DNA of 64,000 bases from NCBI GenBank assembly GCA_036936605.1, contig JAUPFV010000002.1, positions 161,068,813-161,132,812 on the forward strand. Reading direction: 5' to 3'. Position numbers and translations under genes: made by a program. This stretch comes from Limnanthes douglasii subsp. nivea. Taxonomy: Eukaryota > Streptophyta > Magnoliopsida > Brassicales > Limnanthaceae. The notes below the pieces were generated by a model. It was not told the DNA's origin and did no database searches. It saw only the letters and a program-made list of their open reading frames with translations. Position 1 is the first letter of the stretch; every line of letters begins with the position of its first letter. Of this stretch, positions 34,250 through 48,200 are shown piece by piece.

Positions 34250-35690
34250 TCTATATATCCAGAGTGTACCTTGATCATGATCCGGATCGGAGGGTTGTGT
34301 TAGTGGTAAATGAACCAAAGACGAGTAGTATGGTTCAAAGTCTATGTGAACATTTTGAGTCATTAGCAATTTTTGGAGGTGATATTATAGCCTAAAAAAC
34401 CTATAGCTCTCAAAAAAGGCATCTCGTGAGTTTAACCACATAGTTGTTTGGTGGAATTTCAACTCATATTTATGGGAAGAATCATGTACCTTTTAATCTC
34501 TTCGATGATGATGCCTTGAGGGGTGTTACTAGACCCCATGAAAACGCAGTTGTGAATAAATTTGAGATAATAGGAAGTAAAATTCGAAGGATACTCAATG
34601 TTACTGGTAGTTCTGCTAATGTGTTATTCTTATCAACGAATTGAAAAAACCATGACCCATCGGTAATCATTCGGTAAAAAATGACGATAGTTAGGTTCAC
34701 TCGTGGGACAACTAATGTTATCAGGGAATCTGAGGAGGAAGTATTATTGGGGAAAGGGTCATTTAAGAATAAGGTGAGGGTGTTATTTGCGGTAGTATAT
34801 AGTTCGACGACGTACACTACGATATTTGGAAGATCTTGGTTGTCAACGATGCATGTTATAGCTTCTATGGTCCACCAATGTTTGAAATTGGAGATCATGT
34901 GAGGACGGTTCGAAGTAGTCAGCAAGTAGCCCAATAATATTATGCAACAACCTTGCGCACTAAGCCAGATCGGAGGTAAAGAGGGGATGAGGGAATAATA
35001 ATCAAAAGGGTTTTCCTCGGATTTGAAGAGGGTGGATGAGAAAGTTTATGTATTCTGCCAGTAGGAAAAGTTTGAGGATAGAAACATTGTTCTCGCCACA
35101 AATGAGAAATTGTTTGATAGATTACTTGTGAAAAAACTTGTGTGTTTTTGCTTAGAGTACTGAGGATGTGGTGGGGGTTCCATGTAATATAATTTGTCAT
35201 AGTCTAGCTGTTAATCTGAACGTAAGACCAATCATCCAAAAAGGGAGAGCTTTTTTCTCTTGAAAAATTAGAGGCAATCGTAGCAGAAGTGGATCGACTT
35301 TCAAAAGTGGATCATATAAGAGAAGCTTAGTGTACAACGTGGATAGAAAATCATATGCTTGTAAAGAAAAATAATGGTAAATAAAAAATGTGTGTTGATT
35401 TCATAGATTTAACTCGAGCTTATCTTAAGGACCCATTTTGTTTTAAGAATAGATCAAATTGTTTATTCAATTTCGGGTAATAAACTCCTCTCATCTATAA
35501 ACGTTTTTGTTGGGTATAACCAGATTCCAATGAATCTGAAGGATCAGGATAGCACAATGTTTATCACTAATGGAGGATTGCATTGTTATAGAGTAATGCG
35601 TTTTGGTCTCAAAAATGTTAATGCTACTTATCTACGGTTAATAAACAAAGATTTTGCTACCCAAACTGGACGAAATATGGAGGTGCACAA
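34250..35690 (+). pseudogene. Element C protease and truncated reverse transcriptase
   Basis: Protease: AIFGGDI-type sequence near 34370, then DDDALRGVTRPHENAVV (34510) and the active-site region RILNVTGSSANVLFLS (34590), with valine where the catalytic aspartate should be. RSWLSTMHVIASMVHQCLK follows at 34830. RT relics run from about 35220 (VRPIIQK) through MNLKDQDSTMFITNGGLHCY to FGLKNVNATYLRL and GRNMEVH (35688), where the sequence leaves the family just before the YIDD motif. The rest of pol is absent. Confidence 0.8.
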
Positions 35691-38600
35691 GGTGAAAATA
35701 CATGTTAGCATAGATATAGCACATAAAACACATAATTAATAAAAAAATATCATTATTCATTTTTTATTAAAGTCTATATCTTTCAAATTGTTACACATTA
35801 AAAATATCTGAAAATACCATTGGTTTTGTCTTTTTTATAATGAACAAAACTAGATCCATTAATGATAATTTTTCAAAAAAATAATCAAATAAATCGTCTT
35901 TTTTAATTAGCATTTTATTTAACTCTTGTTTCACACTTTACAGTTTGCGAGTCACACTTCACTCTTAGATGAATATTTTGAAAATAATTTGTTTCCACAT
36001 TTGAGATGTAAAACGTCAATTGAAAAATATGAATCACACTTCTTACTTAAGTAAAAAATGCGATTCACATTTCATACTTTGAGATTTTTAATTTGTACTT
36101 CACATTTTATTTTAAACCCTCAACTCGAACTTTACATTTTGTCTTCAACATTTTTTTGTCATTTATATTTAGATTATCTTAAATGAAAAAAAAAACTCAT
36201 TTCTTAACTTTCAACCACTAATTCTACCGAAAATTAAAATCAAACTTAAAAAATAATACAAATATCAATTGTTAAAAAATAAACACAATTGGTATGGATT
36301 TCTAAAAAATAAATATCGTCGATCTATTGCTATGATTGTTGAGTACATTGTTACCAACATCAAACTAAAACTCCAGGCTTATTGTGTTGTGAAAAAATTG
36401 AAGGAGTTAAAAAAATGACTTGACAATAGAATATTGAATTTTGGTTTTATATAGGCATTGGCATTCGGTTCCACAACCGAAGAACCAAACTAAGTCGAAA
36501 CAATATAAAAGATTTGATTCGGTTTCGCTTCCTGCCTAATACCCAAATGGTTCTCAGTTCCTAACCAAACTAAACTGAAAATTGAATTGGAACCGATTGG
36601 GTATTAACATTAAGAAACTAAAACATAAAAATGGCGGGTTTTGGTAGATGGTTTATGTTTTGTATTAAATAAAATATTTAATTAAAAAAATCTGAATTAT
36701 TTATTGTTTCACGAAGCTAACAAAATAAAAATTTAGCGAATTTAAATGTAACTATGTTGACAAAAGGTTAGAAGTTGTTTGGCCAATATTTAAAAACAAT
36801 CTAGTGTTAAAAACCACGTTATGAAAATAAAAACCAACAAAAATGTTAATATTTTGAAAAAAATGATTTTGTGCATGTTAAAAACAAACTTTCACTTTTA
36901 AAAACGACTACTTTTACTTAATAGTTAGACTAATGAAATATTTTTTGTTGCTTATAAATCTAAAAAAAACTATAGATACACAAAACCGCCTTTATTAAGA
37001 ACTCTCATACAATATAAATTGTTAACAAATAAAATAAATAGAAAAGTAAAGTCTTATATTTCCCTCTTGTTTGGTCGAAGAAATGTTTTTGGTTCTTCGA
37101 AACCTCACAATCGGTTTCTATAATACTGAAACGTGTTTTTTGTATTTTCAATAGACATAAAAATATTTTAAAATACACCTACCAAACTGAATTTTATTCC
37201 ATTCCTAAATGGTTATCAGTTTATAAAAACCGAAAGAACTGAGAATCGAAGAACCAAATATCCATACTTAGTCTTATAGATGGTGATGCAACAAAAAAAC
37301 AAACAACAAAATTAAATAGATGTATAAACAACTAGTGTCGACCATGATAGAATGTTTCACTGTAATGATAGATAATATTTGGAGTATTGATTAGAATATA
37401 TGTTTGGTTTTGATACATATCGGTACTTCACTGTAATAAAAAATTAATTGAGACTAAATATCCTTTATATACAATTTTTTTATCATTAAATTTTTATCTA
37501 TGTAGCTATATATAACTATTTTATAAATATAATTTAAAATTGTGTATCTTATCATTTATAGTAAAATATAACTTAAATTATCATAATATTTGTATTAAAA
37601 ATGTATATAGTCGCTTTAATATCTTTTGGGTAATTTAAGGAAAACATCCATTTCTTTTAAAGCTTTAAATTAGAAAAATACATAGATGTTTTACACGTAG
37701 TCGGGACATATCTCGCCATGCATTGTACTTAAGATTAAGTTTACAAAAACTAGCTAATTTCACCGAGATAAATATAACAACAATGCTTCCACAAAGAGTA
37801 AAACAACAACAACATGAGACTAAAAAAGAATGATCATCGACGAAAGCCCCAAAATTTAAGTAGGCGCAAAGTAACGAGATCCATCAAAAAGATTAACGGC
37901 CAGTAACAAAAAGATAACAATTTCGTGTGACAATGACTAGAAAGGTTGTGAGCGCATAATATAATAAAATTACAATAAAATATTGTCTGACTAACTACGT
38001 GAAATCAAAGGGCTAAACATGAGTTCAAGACCCAAATATTACCAGAAACCAAATGGGCTAAAATGATCTTGCACTCCTATCACATACATGTATTAAAACA
38101 AGATAAAATAGTTCATTAAGGGCGAAACATGGAAACTTTCAACTTCGTCGATTAGACCGAATTCAAAATCTAAACCGTAATAAATATATTAAAACAATAC
38201 ACCACCCTCATAGTAAACCCTATGCCACCTAAAACAAACTGAGTGATTTCTCGAATCTATTAGTTGAATTGAAACAATTTTACGTATGAGATTATACACA
38301 CGTAAAAATACATGTTAGCATAGATATGAGAAGTTTATTTAGCATAGATATGAGAAGGTCATTTACAATACGCGAGTAAGATTTGTGAAAAATGAGATCG
38401 CTATAGAAAGAATACATCATTAGAAGATATTATCCCCTTGGATCAGGTAAATATGGTGTGGGCACCTAAACATATACGGAGGGACTAAATCAAATAGAAA
38501 ATATTGAGTTAGATAGTTGGAGGACATAAGGTCCAATAGTCTTATTAAAAAAACCATGTGTAGCATGGCTTAGAGCATCTGGAGTACTACTATGGCTCTA

Positions 38601-39124
38601 CACACCGTCTGAATATCATATCTTTCACTAATTCTTAAAATGTTACTTATACGACTAATATATGTTTATCTAGGATCAATCATGATCCAATATTCATTCC
38701 GAATAAATACCATATAATGTTTTTATTTTATTATTATTATTATTTTCATATTTTCACTTCCAAACTTTTCTCTATTCTTTATTTTTATTTTATTTTATAT
38801 TATGAGTCGACGTTATCTTCTGTTTTCCACCAGCCTTACTTTTTCTACTTTTTTTAAAGTCTGTAACTTTGAATTATAATTCCAAAAATAAAACTGAAAT
38901 CAGCTTTGTGTTTATATTTACAAGATGAATCAAACAAGAGATGTAAATAATAGGTTTCAGAAAAAACAAATTAAAATTATTAAAAAATAAATAAAATAAT
39001 ATTGTTAAAAATTTAATATTGATAATTAACAGAATTAAAAGAATAAATACTCTTAATTAACAGTATCTAAAAAATTAATGATGTTAATTAGCAGTAATAA
39101 GAAAGTAATAGTGTTAATACTGCT
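35691..39124. other. AT-rich region without recognised genes
   Basis: I see no reading frame of note. A 25-bp sequence, gtgaaaatacatgttagcat plus agata, occurs at 35692-35716 and again (one change) at 38302-38326. A short third piece (tagcatagatatgag) is at 38339. Stretches near 36460 and 37080-37250 repeat ccgaagaacc/cggttcttcg-like words. A small RT relic ends at the left edge. Confidence 0.45.
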
Positions 39125-40019
39125 AATTAAGCGGTATTGATCTTTTCTCAACAACTTTGATAACATCAACAACAACAGTTTGTCTCATATCCCTAACGGC
39201 AAAACGACCAAGAGGTGTGTATTGAGCAAAGGTCTCCACAACAATGGGTTTGGTAGGTCTCAACTTCACCACTACCAGCATCATCATTCTTCAAAAATTT
39301 AGGTTCTTTCTCTACCTCTTTACAAGACCTCCTATCAATCTTGGCCAAGAGTTCAGAAAACTTGACCACAATGTGAGAAGTATGTCAATCGAGCATATGA
39401 GCATATCATTGACCGATCTGACCTGGGTGGTTCATGATGATGACTTGGGAAGTAAAGGAAGTAGCTTCTTTGGCATGATCATTTTTGGATTTTAACGCAA
39501 TAAATTCATGTTTGAAATCCTTGATAACAACATTCTTAACATTGAACCCGACATTGTCAACTCGAAGAGCTTCAAAAAGAGCTTTGTGGTGCACCTCAAC
39601 AAATTTGACCTCGGTGGTCAGACCAGTAGGGCCGAAGGTTACTAGCATACCAGGTTTAATGGTATCAGTCACAACACGACCCACTGGCACACTTTCAATA
39701 CCACCATTCTTGTAAACATCTTGAAGAGGAAGACGGAGTAGCTTATGCTCTTACATCAATGATAGTACAGTAGTACTTGGTGGTCTCAAACTTCCATAGG
39801 GAAATATCAATTGTGATACCACGCCAATGCTCAACATTGAGCTTGTCCAACACCCACGCATAATTGAACGATCTCTTATTCAAATCAAGAGCTCTCTTCT
39901 CAAACCTTTCGATAACATGTTTGTCAATATCTCCAAAGTTTTTAGATCAAGTGACCAATGGTGGTTGACTTTCCAGAGTCAATGACCACAATAATGATGT
40001 GAACCTTTTCTTTACCAAT
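39125..40019 (-). pseudogene. Elongation factor 1-alpha pseudogene
   Basis: Read from 40019, the start codon is ATT followed by GKEKVHI; the P-loop keeps IDSGKSTT but lacks three residues before it. After [13 protein letters not shown] sequence (39770) the frame jumps to LQDVYK and [20 protein letters not shown] (39690), so about 150 codons including most of the G domain are deleted. Then come [28 protein letters not shown], and with stops and a frameshift [18 protein letters not shown] and [22 protein letters not shown]-1alpha brings aminoacyl-tRNA to the ribosome; this copy cannot. Confidence 0.92.
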
Positions 40020-41016
40020 GGTTTGAAACTAAACTGAAAAAAGCAACAACACATCAAATGTCCAATACAAAATAGTTGCTACAAATAGAACATAGGGGAG
40101 TTAATCAAAATAGTGGAGTGAAGTGATATAAGCATTTTGATCATTAGAGTTTCGATGAAAATACAAATCAAAATACCACTATCGGACTTCACTAATTTCC
40201 ACCACAATGTAAGGTGGTGCTCTAGCTTGTTAGCTAAGTAGGTTAGGGGGAAATCTAATGTTTCTCTCAATCAAGCATTAAATTAAAAACTTCCAATTGG
40301 TTATAGTAAAAAAAAGAAGTTAATCCATCTGCTTAGAGAATTAGCTCATGAGAAAGAAATATTATTGCATGTAACAAGGTATAAGACAAACCATCTTATT
40401 ACAAACCGATCCAACACATAACAAAAATAACTTCTAAACAAAATGAAGAATTCAAACAAATTCCAAACCGAGACACACAATATGATAAACAACTTCTATT
40501 GCGTTTGGGCCTAAATCACGATCATAAACAAATTGAGCAAAAAAACAGACAGAAGGAAACGACAAAATGCATCATTGAAACAATGAGGAAAATATAATAC
40601 TTAAAAATCAAATTACTATCTCTGATTTGCAAGTACAAGTAATAACAAGATTTAATTCAAATATAGATAAAACATATACAAGAAGATAATATAATAATCA
40701 CAATGATAAATAATTCGACAGGAGAACACAAAAAGAAACAAAGCGCAAAAACACATCAAATGAAACAATCTCAATCAAACTAAAAAAATACAAATTACCA
40801 CCTCCGATTTGTGATGAAAAATTGTCAAAGACTGACAAAATATTAAACAAACAAACACAAAGAGAAAAATAATACAACTGCAGAGAGATAGAGAGATATA
40901 TGAACTTGTCAGAGAAAAGTAAGTAATTCTCTGCTTCTCTCTACAAAAGATGGTTTGTTTGTAGAGGGACATAATGCAAGACCATGAAGAAGAAAATAAA
41001 CTATGTGCTTTTATAT
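40020..41016 (-). promoter_or_regulatory. Leader, leader intron and promoter of the EF-1alpha pseudogene
   Basis: Just before the former start codon is a clean 3' splice site (gcttttttcag, ending 40034). A possible leader exon with CT-rich sequence lies at about 40800-40930, with a donor such as gtggtaattt or gtaatttg near 40795-40803. A TATA box (gcatataaaagc on the minus strand) is at about 41007-41016. Plant EF-1alpha genes are known for a long leader intron, so this copy came from DNA duplication and not from mRNA. Confidence 0.55.
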
Positions 41017-41392
41017 GCACGGTTAGATTTCACTTCTTCAATCTTGACATTGTTCTCAAACGGCGATGTCGCAGTTTTTATTTTATCAACTTGCTCAAGA
41101 ACAATTTTTGGCTTGGAAAGCTCGGTTAGCCTACCCACTTTTTTCCCATCATCAAGAGATTTAGAATTTTTTAGAATTTCAGCCACACACACCAAAATTC
41201 TCTCCATAATTTCTTCACGTTGATCTTTACCTAAGCCGAAATGGTTTCTCGTACGAGAAAATGAGCATATAAGAGCCAAATTAACCATGTCATCTTTGCT
41301 CTCATGCGGTTTTTTTGGAGAAATATATCTCTTGGAAAATTGTTGTGGTTGTAGTAAAACTCGCCATGGTTCTGGATTTTGGTCGTCGTTTC
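41001..41392 (-). pseudogene. Unrecognised small ORF with a one-base frameshift
   Basis: From ATG at 41392 (MKRRPKSRTMASFTTTT) the frame runs to a stop after IFQEIYFSKKTA; a run of seven A's at about 41305-41311 separates it from a second frame (41001-41288) that reads MVNLALICSFSRTRNHFGLG, REEIMERILVCVAEILKNSK, and ends SNRAYKST. With six A's the two would be one protein of about 130 residues with a transit-peptide-like start. I do not recognise the family. Its end overlaps the TATA box of the EF-1alpha pseudogene. It may be a gene fragment, or a real gene with a sequence error. Confidence 0.35.
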
Positions 41393-41442
41393 ATCGTCAA
41401 AAGAAGTTATGGAATAGAGAGGGGGAGACAGTTTGGGTATCA

Positions 41443-44400
41443 AATGTTAGTAAATTAGTAATTAAGGGTAAACTAAGTATTTTTAAAATATTTATATTAA
41501 AATGACTTAAAAGAAATTTTATTACGTCATAAAAGGAAATAGACCTTTTAAGTGTGGATAAAAAATGAATGACATACTTATTTTGGTATTTCTACTAAAA
41601 AACAATCATCAACTCTACTGTAAGAATGAATCATCAATCGAGCTCTTTAATTCTTTCATCTCCGAAACCAAAAATTCTTCTTTTATTCTTTCGACCGCGG
41701 ACATTTATTTAGTATTGATTTTTATAATCATCATAATAAAAATGATATTTTTATTTTTATTAATCATTTAATGAATTATAAAAAAATATATATCAATTTT
41801 GAGTCTTAATATTGTAATTAATTATAGTCACAACTTTTTTTATATAATTAATATTGTAATTAATTATAGTCACAAATTTTATAATCTTTAACTATTGATC
41901 ATGCATCTCAAAAAAAAATATAATGGTATAATATTTTTTTTCTCTAACATCTAAGCATATCATAATTTTCAAATAATCTCACTACTTAACTCTTTATTAA
42001 ATTTACTTTCTTTTTAGAATATAAACATAAGTCAATTAATTTAGAATTAGTATTTCATAACTTTCCAAATTAATATATAGATGTATTCTTTTAAGTTGAG
42101 TTCAAATAACATTCTAATTATCTCACTAATATTTGTAAATTTTTTATGAAGCAGTCTTTGTGTTACATTACAAAAAAACGTAACAAAATTAAACTAAGCA
42201 TGAACAACGTAACAAAATTAAACTAAGCATGAACTAAATCGCGAATTCATTTATTGAAACTAGATTACATATATAAAATCACAAGTTCTTGTAGTATTCA
42301 TCAAACTACAAAATTCAAATTAAATTTTCACTCTTGAATGTAGCTTTTTAAGCATTCTCAAACTTTTTGTCGTCAAACTATCACATCCAGCCAAAACATA
42401 AAATAAAATAATTTATTCATATTTTGTAAAGTTTACTCTTCAAATTCTCTAAGTCAGATCTGCATTAACTCATCCTCATAATTTTTATTGTCTTATTTTA
42501 TGAGAGAAAGAGTTGTAACTTTTTAAAAATATGACAATGATCATATATTTTTTTATAAGTGCCACTATATTATAGTAAGGAGAACATGCACACTTTTTTG
42601 TCTCTCTTTCTATACTTTTTTATTTACAAAATATAGTATACATGAACTATTGCATTTCCATATATGCCACCTCATTTGTTTTTTTTCCCTAATAGATAGT
42701 CAGAACTTTATATAGGTAACAAGATGTTTTTTTTACCATTTCCGGATCATCGAAAAATAAAGAAATAGTCATATATTCAAGAAATAAATACATAACATTT
42801 CTTTTACATATTGATTTCCAAAAAAAATAAAAGAATAGTCTGATTGTATTTGTAATTTTGGAAACAACTAGAACAATTTGACACTAAGATATATAATTTG
42901 TATATAATATTAATATCCACCACAAGTTCATTACTTAATAGCTTCCATGTGTTAAGAATTTTTTAACAAGTATACTCAATTTTTAGTTAAATAGAGTTGT
43001 TTCAAACATTTTATCATAGACGTAACAGATAAGAGATGGGTACCGTATTGATTCATGTTTATTCTTTTATCATTATTATTTTATTAAACCTTAATTGTAT
43101 TGATGCTTTGTTTTCTCTTTGCAATACTAATAAGAGTACTACAAAGTCTATTCTATTTTTAATAATTTTTTAATTGGTTATACTAGAAATCAAACATATT
43201 TCGTTAGATTTCTTGCTCTATACCTATTTTTTTCTTTATATTAAAATTTAAAAACTCAAAACTAATTTTTCTTTACTAATTATTAAAGCAATTTTCATTG
43301 TCGCAAAAACTAACCCCAATCTAACATTTAACACCAACAATTTTGCCACAACACTATAAGCATAATCAAATCTTACCTTAAACCCCGTTTTTTTACTACA
43401 AATCTAGCAAACATCAAAATAACATGGAACATTGTAATTTTTAGAAATAACTCCTTATATTTTTGTTTGTGTTTTATTAATAATCGCACGAAACATGCAA
43501 CTTCCCATGTTCACTATTCATAACAGCTTTGTTAATTAGTCTTGATTTCCATTATTTAATTTTAAGACTTTAATACCATATTTTAATGTAAATTATGACC
43601 TATTATTTAATTTTGAATTTTGAATTAATTTTATTATAATATTAAAAATATTAAAATATCTAATAACCTATAGAAGAAATAAACCACCGATTTAATATAA
43701 AATTTAATTTTGAAATTTTAATTAACTTTAATAGTTGTATAAAATGATTATACGAAAATATATAAATAATATGTTATCATAAGAATTAGTAATGTAAGGT
43801 ATTAATAATAAAAATCTTCAATTTTTTCAAATATAAAAAAAAATTACAAAAAGAATTGATTTTAAATGATTAATAACATAATATAAAATTTATTTACATA
43901 TTTTAATATTAATTATAACTCTTTATCTAACTTTAAAATTTTAATTAATATTATTATAATATTACAAAATATTAAAGTATGTAATACATTAAAAAAAAAA
44001 GGTAAACCACACATATAATATATTTAAAATATATATGAAAAATCATCTAGTTTCAAAATTATTGGATATGTATTAGAGTCAATAGACTAGTTTAATTCTC
44101 TTTTAAGATAATTAAATAGGTTTTTTTTTGTATTTATTATCGAATCAATTTTTTTATAGCTTTTTTTATTTATTTATTATCGAATCAATTTTTTTAAAAA
44201 TAAAATTTGAGCTTTGTAAGTTTGACATATACCCTTCCTTGTCCCACAACATGCACGATTTCATCAGGTTTGATCGCACGTGTCGTGCTCTGAACATGTA
44301 TCAGAGCAACCCAAAAAACCCAAAAATCTGGAACCATAAAATACAAATTCATGCACCAACTTAAAATCAAACTCAAAACACAGATCTACATTTATACTTT

Positions 44401-45283
44401 TGGTGAAGTTGGATTCGAAAAACAAAGTGCTTTGATGGCCGGTTTTCGAAAGGTTTTCAAAAATTTAGAGAAAAAATGAAAACAAAAATAAGAATTTATC
44501 AATCTCTTTTTATAACTTATATTTCTGGAAAAAAATAAAAATGCCTAAGTGAGAGATCTAATAAAACAGGTATAAGATTCAATAAAATATGTACAATTTT
44601 TAGTGTGGCCCTTTTATAAGAACAAAAGGGCAGCTCAGATAGTAAGAGTTGCCTCTCCTCTAAAAACTATGAAATTGGCGCTGCCTGCTGGAAGACTTGC
44701 AACTGGCCAAATAATTTGTATGTCTATCGGTTGGGTGAATTGGAGTCAAGAGTGGCACAATCATTTTTACTTAGGTTGGAACCAGCTAACTAGATCGGTT
44801 CTAGGCAAAATATTAAGAAAATCAGACTGAGATACTGTGATATATATATATAAAATGAGATGGACTGAACCAGGTTTCAGTTACAAGTAAAATTCGAGCC
44901 CTGGTCTCATTGATTACGAGACACTAGAGAGCTTTATCTGATCCCTATAATTTTTTCCGCCACTAGCAGGAGTACCACAATGATCCTACCTGCCAAGATT
45001 ATTCATAACGTTACTGTATGATCTTGTCATGTGCTGTAAAGATGATTCCTTCCACCCTAACGAGAATTCAATTTATGGAGCAATCAATAGACTTGAAAGA
45101 AACCTGTTTAATATATCATAATTGTTGTTTTGCCTACAGCATATGTAACTAAACCTTATTGAAACACAAAAGAGACTATAAATAAAGCTTATTAAAACAT
45201 TACGTCATCCATTAATAGCTTTTTATCAATCTCCATCAAACGGTCCAGATAACCCAAGGTTTTCTTCAACCAAAAAATTAATA
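41443..45283. other. AT-rich intergenic region
   Basis: No supportable gene is seen over 3.8 kb. A tandem repeat (tttattatcgaatcaatttt, 44135 and 44175) is present. Sequence before 45284 should include the 3' UTR of the EF-P gene on the minus strand. Confidence 0.5.
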
Positions 45284-48200
45284 TTATTTGGCCCTGAAAC
45301 AAGAAACCGAAAAAAGATAAATGTTAGCAGCAACAGAAGTGACAACTAACTTTGGGATAAAAAAGAAATAATCTCATATAACCAGGAATCTAAGGAAATA
45401 ATGCTGGTTTTCGGGATTAATAGTTCACGAAACAACTCCATCTTTTTGGTCTTTGGCTTGATGTTTCGGAAATAAACTAAGTATAGACTGTACTTAGCTC
45501 TACCCTCACGAGTGTAAAATATTGCTCATCTGACATCACCATCATATAAATACGCTTGAAAAGTGACATTAAATTATGGAGTGATAGGTGGAGGACTAAA
45601 TTTATGTTTTTTAGTAAAAATACAAACAAATAAGGTTATATATACACATTTTACCAGTATGCGTTTTCCTTTATGGTAATTGTACTTATTGTGTAGGTTG
45701 CTTTCATTCTAAAAGAAGGAAAAGAATGCCCAGTTCTTTTTTCCACTAATAACTGACAAACAAAATGTAGATGACAGATAATCTATGGCTGAAAATACGC
45801 ACCTCTTGATGAAAGAATCATCTTCAGTGTTGATAACTATTTCTTCTCCAGTCTCAAGATAAGACGGCACCTACAACTCACAATTAAAGAACAAAATGAT
45901 GCCACTTAGTTGTGCTATGCAAGTCTGCGTAAAAAAAGCAAATAACACCACCATGTGTACAATATCAGATTCACCCATATATATAGGGGCTGCTTCGGCA
46001 TGGTTGCCCAACCACAACCTTATATTTGTAACAATTACCAGTAATGTAAAATTAATTACCATTGTTGTACCAAAATTTTGACATACCCAAAATCTCAAAT
46101 TGATTGAATATGATTAAGTTTAACGCAAATGTGATCATGCTTTATTCTATGAAGAGTTTTTACTAAAATAGTTGTACCATACCAAAAATTAGTAAAAGTC
46201 GGTACAGTATGGTTCAGTAGTGCATCGGTATGGTAAGGTAATTTGGAAAAAAAGTTAAAACCACATAGTGTACTGAGTACATGTACTATGGTTTTACTTC
46301 CTATCATAAGACTTCCTTAGTTATGCAAGAAAGACTATTAATGCATATTTACTATAGGAAAAAAAATGCTTGAAATCCAATAAAATTTCTGAGCTACCAT
46401 CACAGTGCTCTTTGCCATAAAAGAAAAATAAATATACAACATATCCCCCGTCACTGAACTTACTTGAATAGTGAGACCGTTTGTCAGTAACGCCTTTTTA
46501 TATCTGCATCATTAATTGAAAATCACAAAACCAGGAGGAAAGACGTGCTTTTAGATGCTACGCCTCAATCAAGTTACAAACTCAGTTAATTTTTAATAAA
46601 ATCCCAACTCAGCATAGGTTCCTTTAATCAAGCTCAGTCAGATAGGGCCTTATATCAAAGTCCCATGCAACACTGTACAAGTCAATGCCTCAACTGAAAA
46701 TTGCACTTCAGCTTATCGAATCCCATTTCAAGTATCAGTTTTGCTAAAGTTTTAGTGTTGGCCCTCTTAATAATTTAGTTCTGACTTCTGAGCTTATGGA
46801 ATCCTATTTAAGTATCACTTTTACTGAAGTTTTGGTGCAGACACTCCTAGTAATATAGTTCAAACTTCTGAGCTTATCGAATCCCATTTCAAGTATCAGT
46901 TTTGTATAAAGTTTTCCTGTTGGCCCTCAAAATAATATAGTTCTGACTACTAATCTTGCTTTTTTAACCTTTTAAAAAATAGCCCCTCTCCATGAGCATG
47001 TTTTATGACAACTAACTACAACCACAAATACGTGGAACAGAACGAGAAGTACCCAATCGCAAACGTAGACTTTGGAACACATTTAATTGAATGAGAGAGA
47101 GATAAAAATAGGGAGAAGTATATATGCAATCTTCCATGCATAAAATGTACCGTGGTGCTGATGTAAGTCCTTTCATTGGGGGTTGTGTTTCTTCGACAGT
47201 GCATATCACATGCTTAGGTATTGTCGCAGACAAAGGTCTTTCATCATACAACTGCAGGGCAACTTTCATTCCATCTGTTTAGTATAAGACGCCATATTAA
47301 ACAGATGAAGTGTAATAGTTTTTAAGTTTCAACCAAAGGCAATTATGAATTAACAAGGCAAACATGGAAACTAACTCTTGTAAATAAAACAGATTACTGC
47401 ATAGCATCAGCAATAATAATTAACAGAAAATGACATATAAATTGTAGGGAACCAGACTAAAGCCTCCTCATACGTAGGCATGAGTAGACATGGGAACATA
47501 AAATGAAAATGCAATTGGAACTCAGAAACATAAAATGAAAAAGAGAAAAGAAGTGAAAAGCTTGTAAGCTGAATCTGGCATTAGTTTATACTGATAAATA
47601 ACACCAAAAGTATATATAAAAAAAAAGATAAACTCTAGTTTTTACAAACCTTTTAGGTAAGCAGCGGATTTTCCAAATAAGTCCAATGGCACCTCCATTT
47701 GCTCAAACGTATCAGGACTGTTAAGAAGTTGCGGAAAAGATAGAGCCATTTGATTTTATCATTGATCATAAACTTAAAAGATAGTAACAAGAAAGAGTAT
47801 GGGCCGAATATTACTCACTCAATTAAAAATGCAGTCTCTTGTTCTGTGTATAAACATGTGAAATGTTTTTCTTCAACAAATACTCCTGTCGCAGTACCCA
47901 AAATTAGTCTAGCACAAGAAAGAGTTATACATACACGACAAGAACCTTATAACTAATCTACAATCAGATAGTCAACTTACAATTCTTTTCCAATAAAAGA
48001 TTCTGAAAATTAGAGAGGCAAGATAAGATGCATACTTTCAACAAGCTCTTCAGTGCCAAAACGCAAGCTGATTTTGTTTCCAGTGTCCACATCACGAAGC
48101 TCCATCTATATTTTAATTTCAGGAGAACACTTGTTAGCTTTAAGTATATAAAAATAAGAGAGAGAGAGTTGAAACAAGGGGAAAAAAGGTTGATAAGGTA

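Larger units (their letters stand above)
30406..34250 (+). pseudogene. Element C gag (interrupted by a gag-only LTR element)
   Basis: After the primer site, broken frames show a coiled N-terminal part (LLEQIAELNDQLAQREQSVL, about 30635), then DHIEQFKNYMLNFDGDDKLM and YHAFSQT (31206-31391), SFRIQFVLIKEI (31450) and TKRRALTFGALMVHVKDHIK (31630-31690). The same blocks occur in element D at 55900-56380. The frame is split at 31877-33946 by another retroelement and resumes after it (zinc-knuckle-like region near 34030-34080). Stops are frequent. Confidence 0.75.

Noticed and set aside
40775..41020. Minus-strand hydrophobic reading frame
   Set aside because: It lies in the CT-rich leader of the EF-1alpha pseudogene; low-complexity sequence gives the L/S/F-rich translation.
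44603..44830. + strand frame of 75 codons
   Set aside because: No motif, no neighbours and no homologue recognised; a chance frame is likely.
47981..48002. A 22-bp candidate exon of the EF-P gene with good splice sites (reads NLLLEKN)
   Set aside because: The next segment, 47819-47885, continues exon 5 in phase with RVFVEEKHFTCLY, the true family sequence, and including the 22 bp would break the frame.
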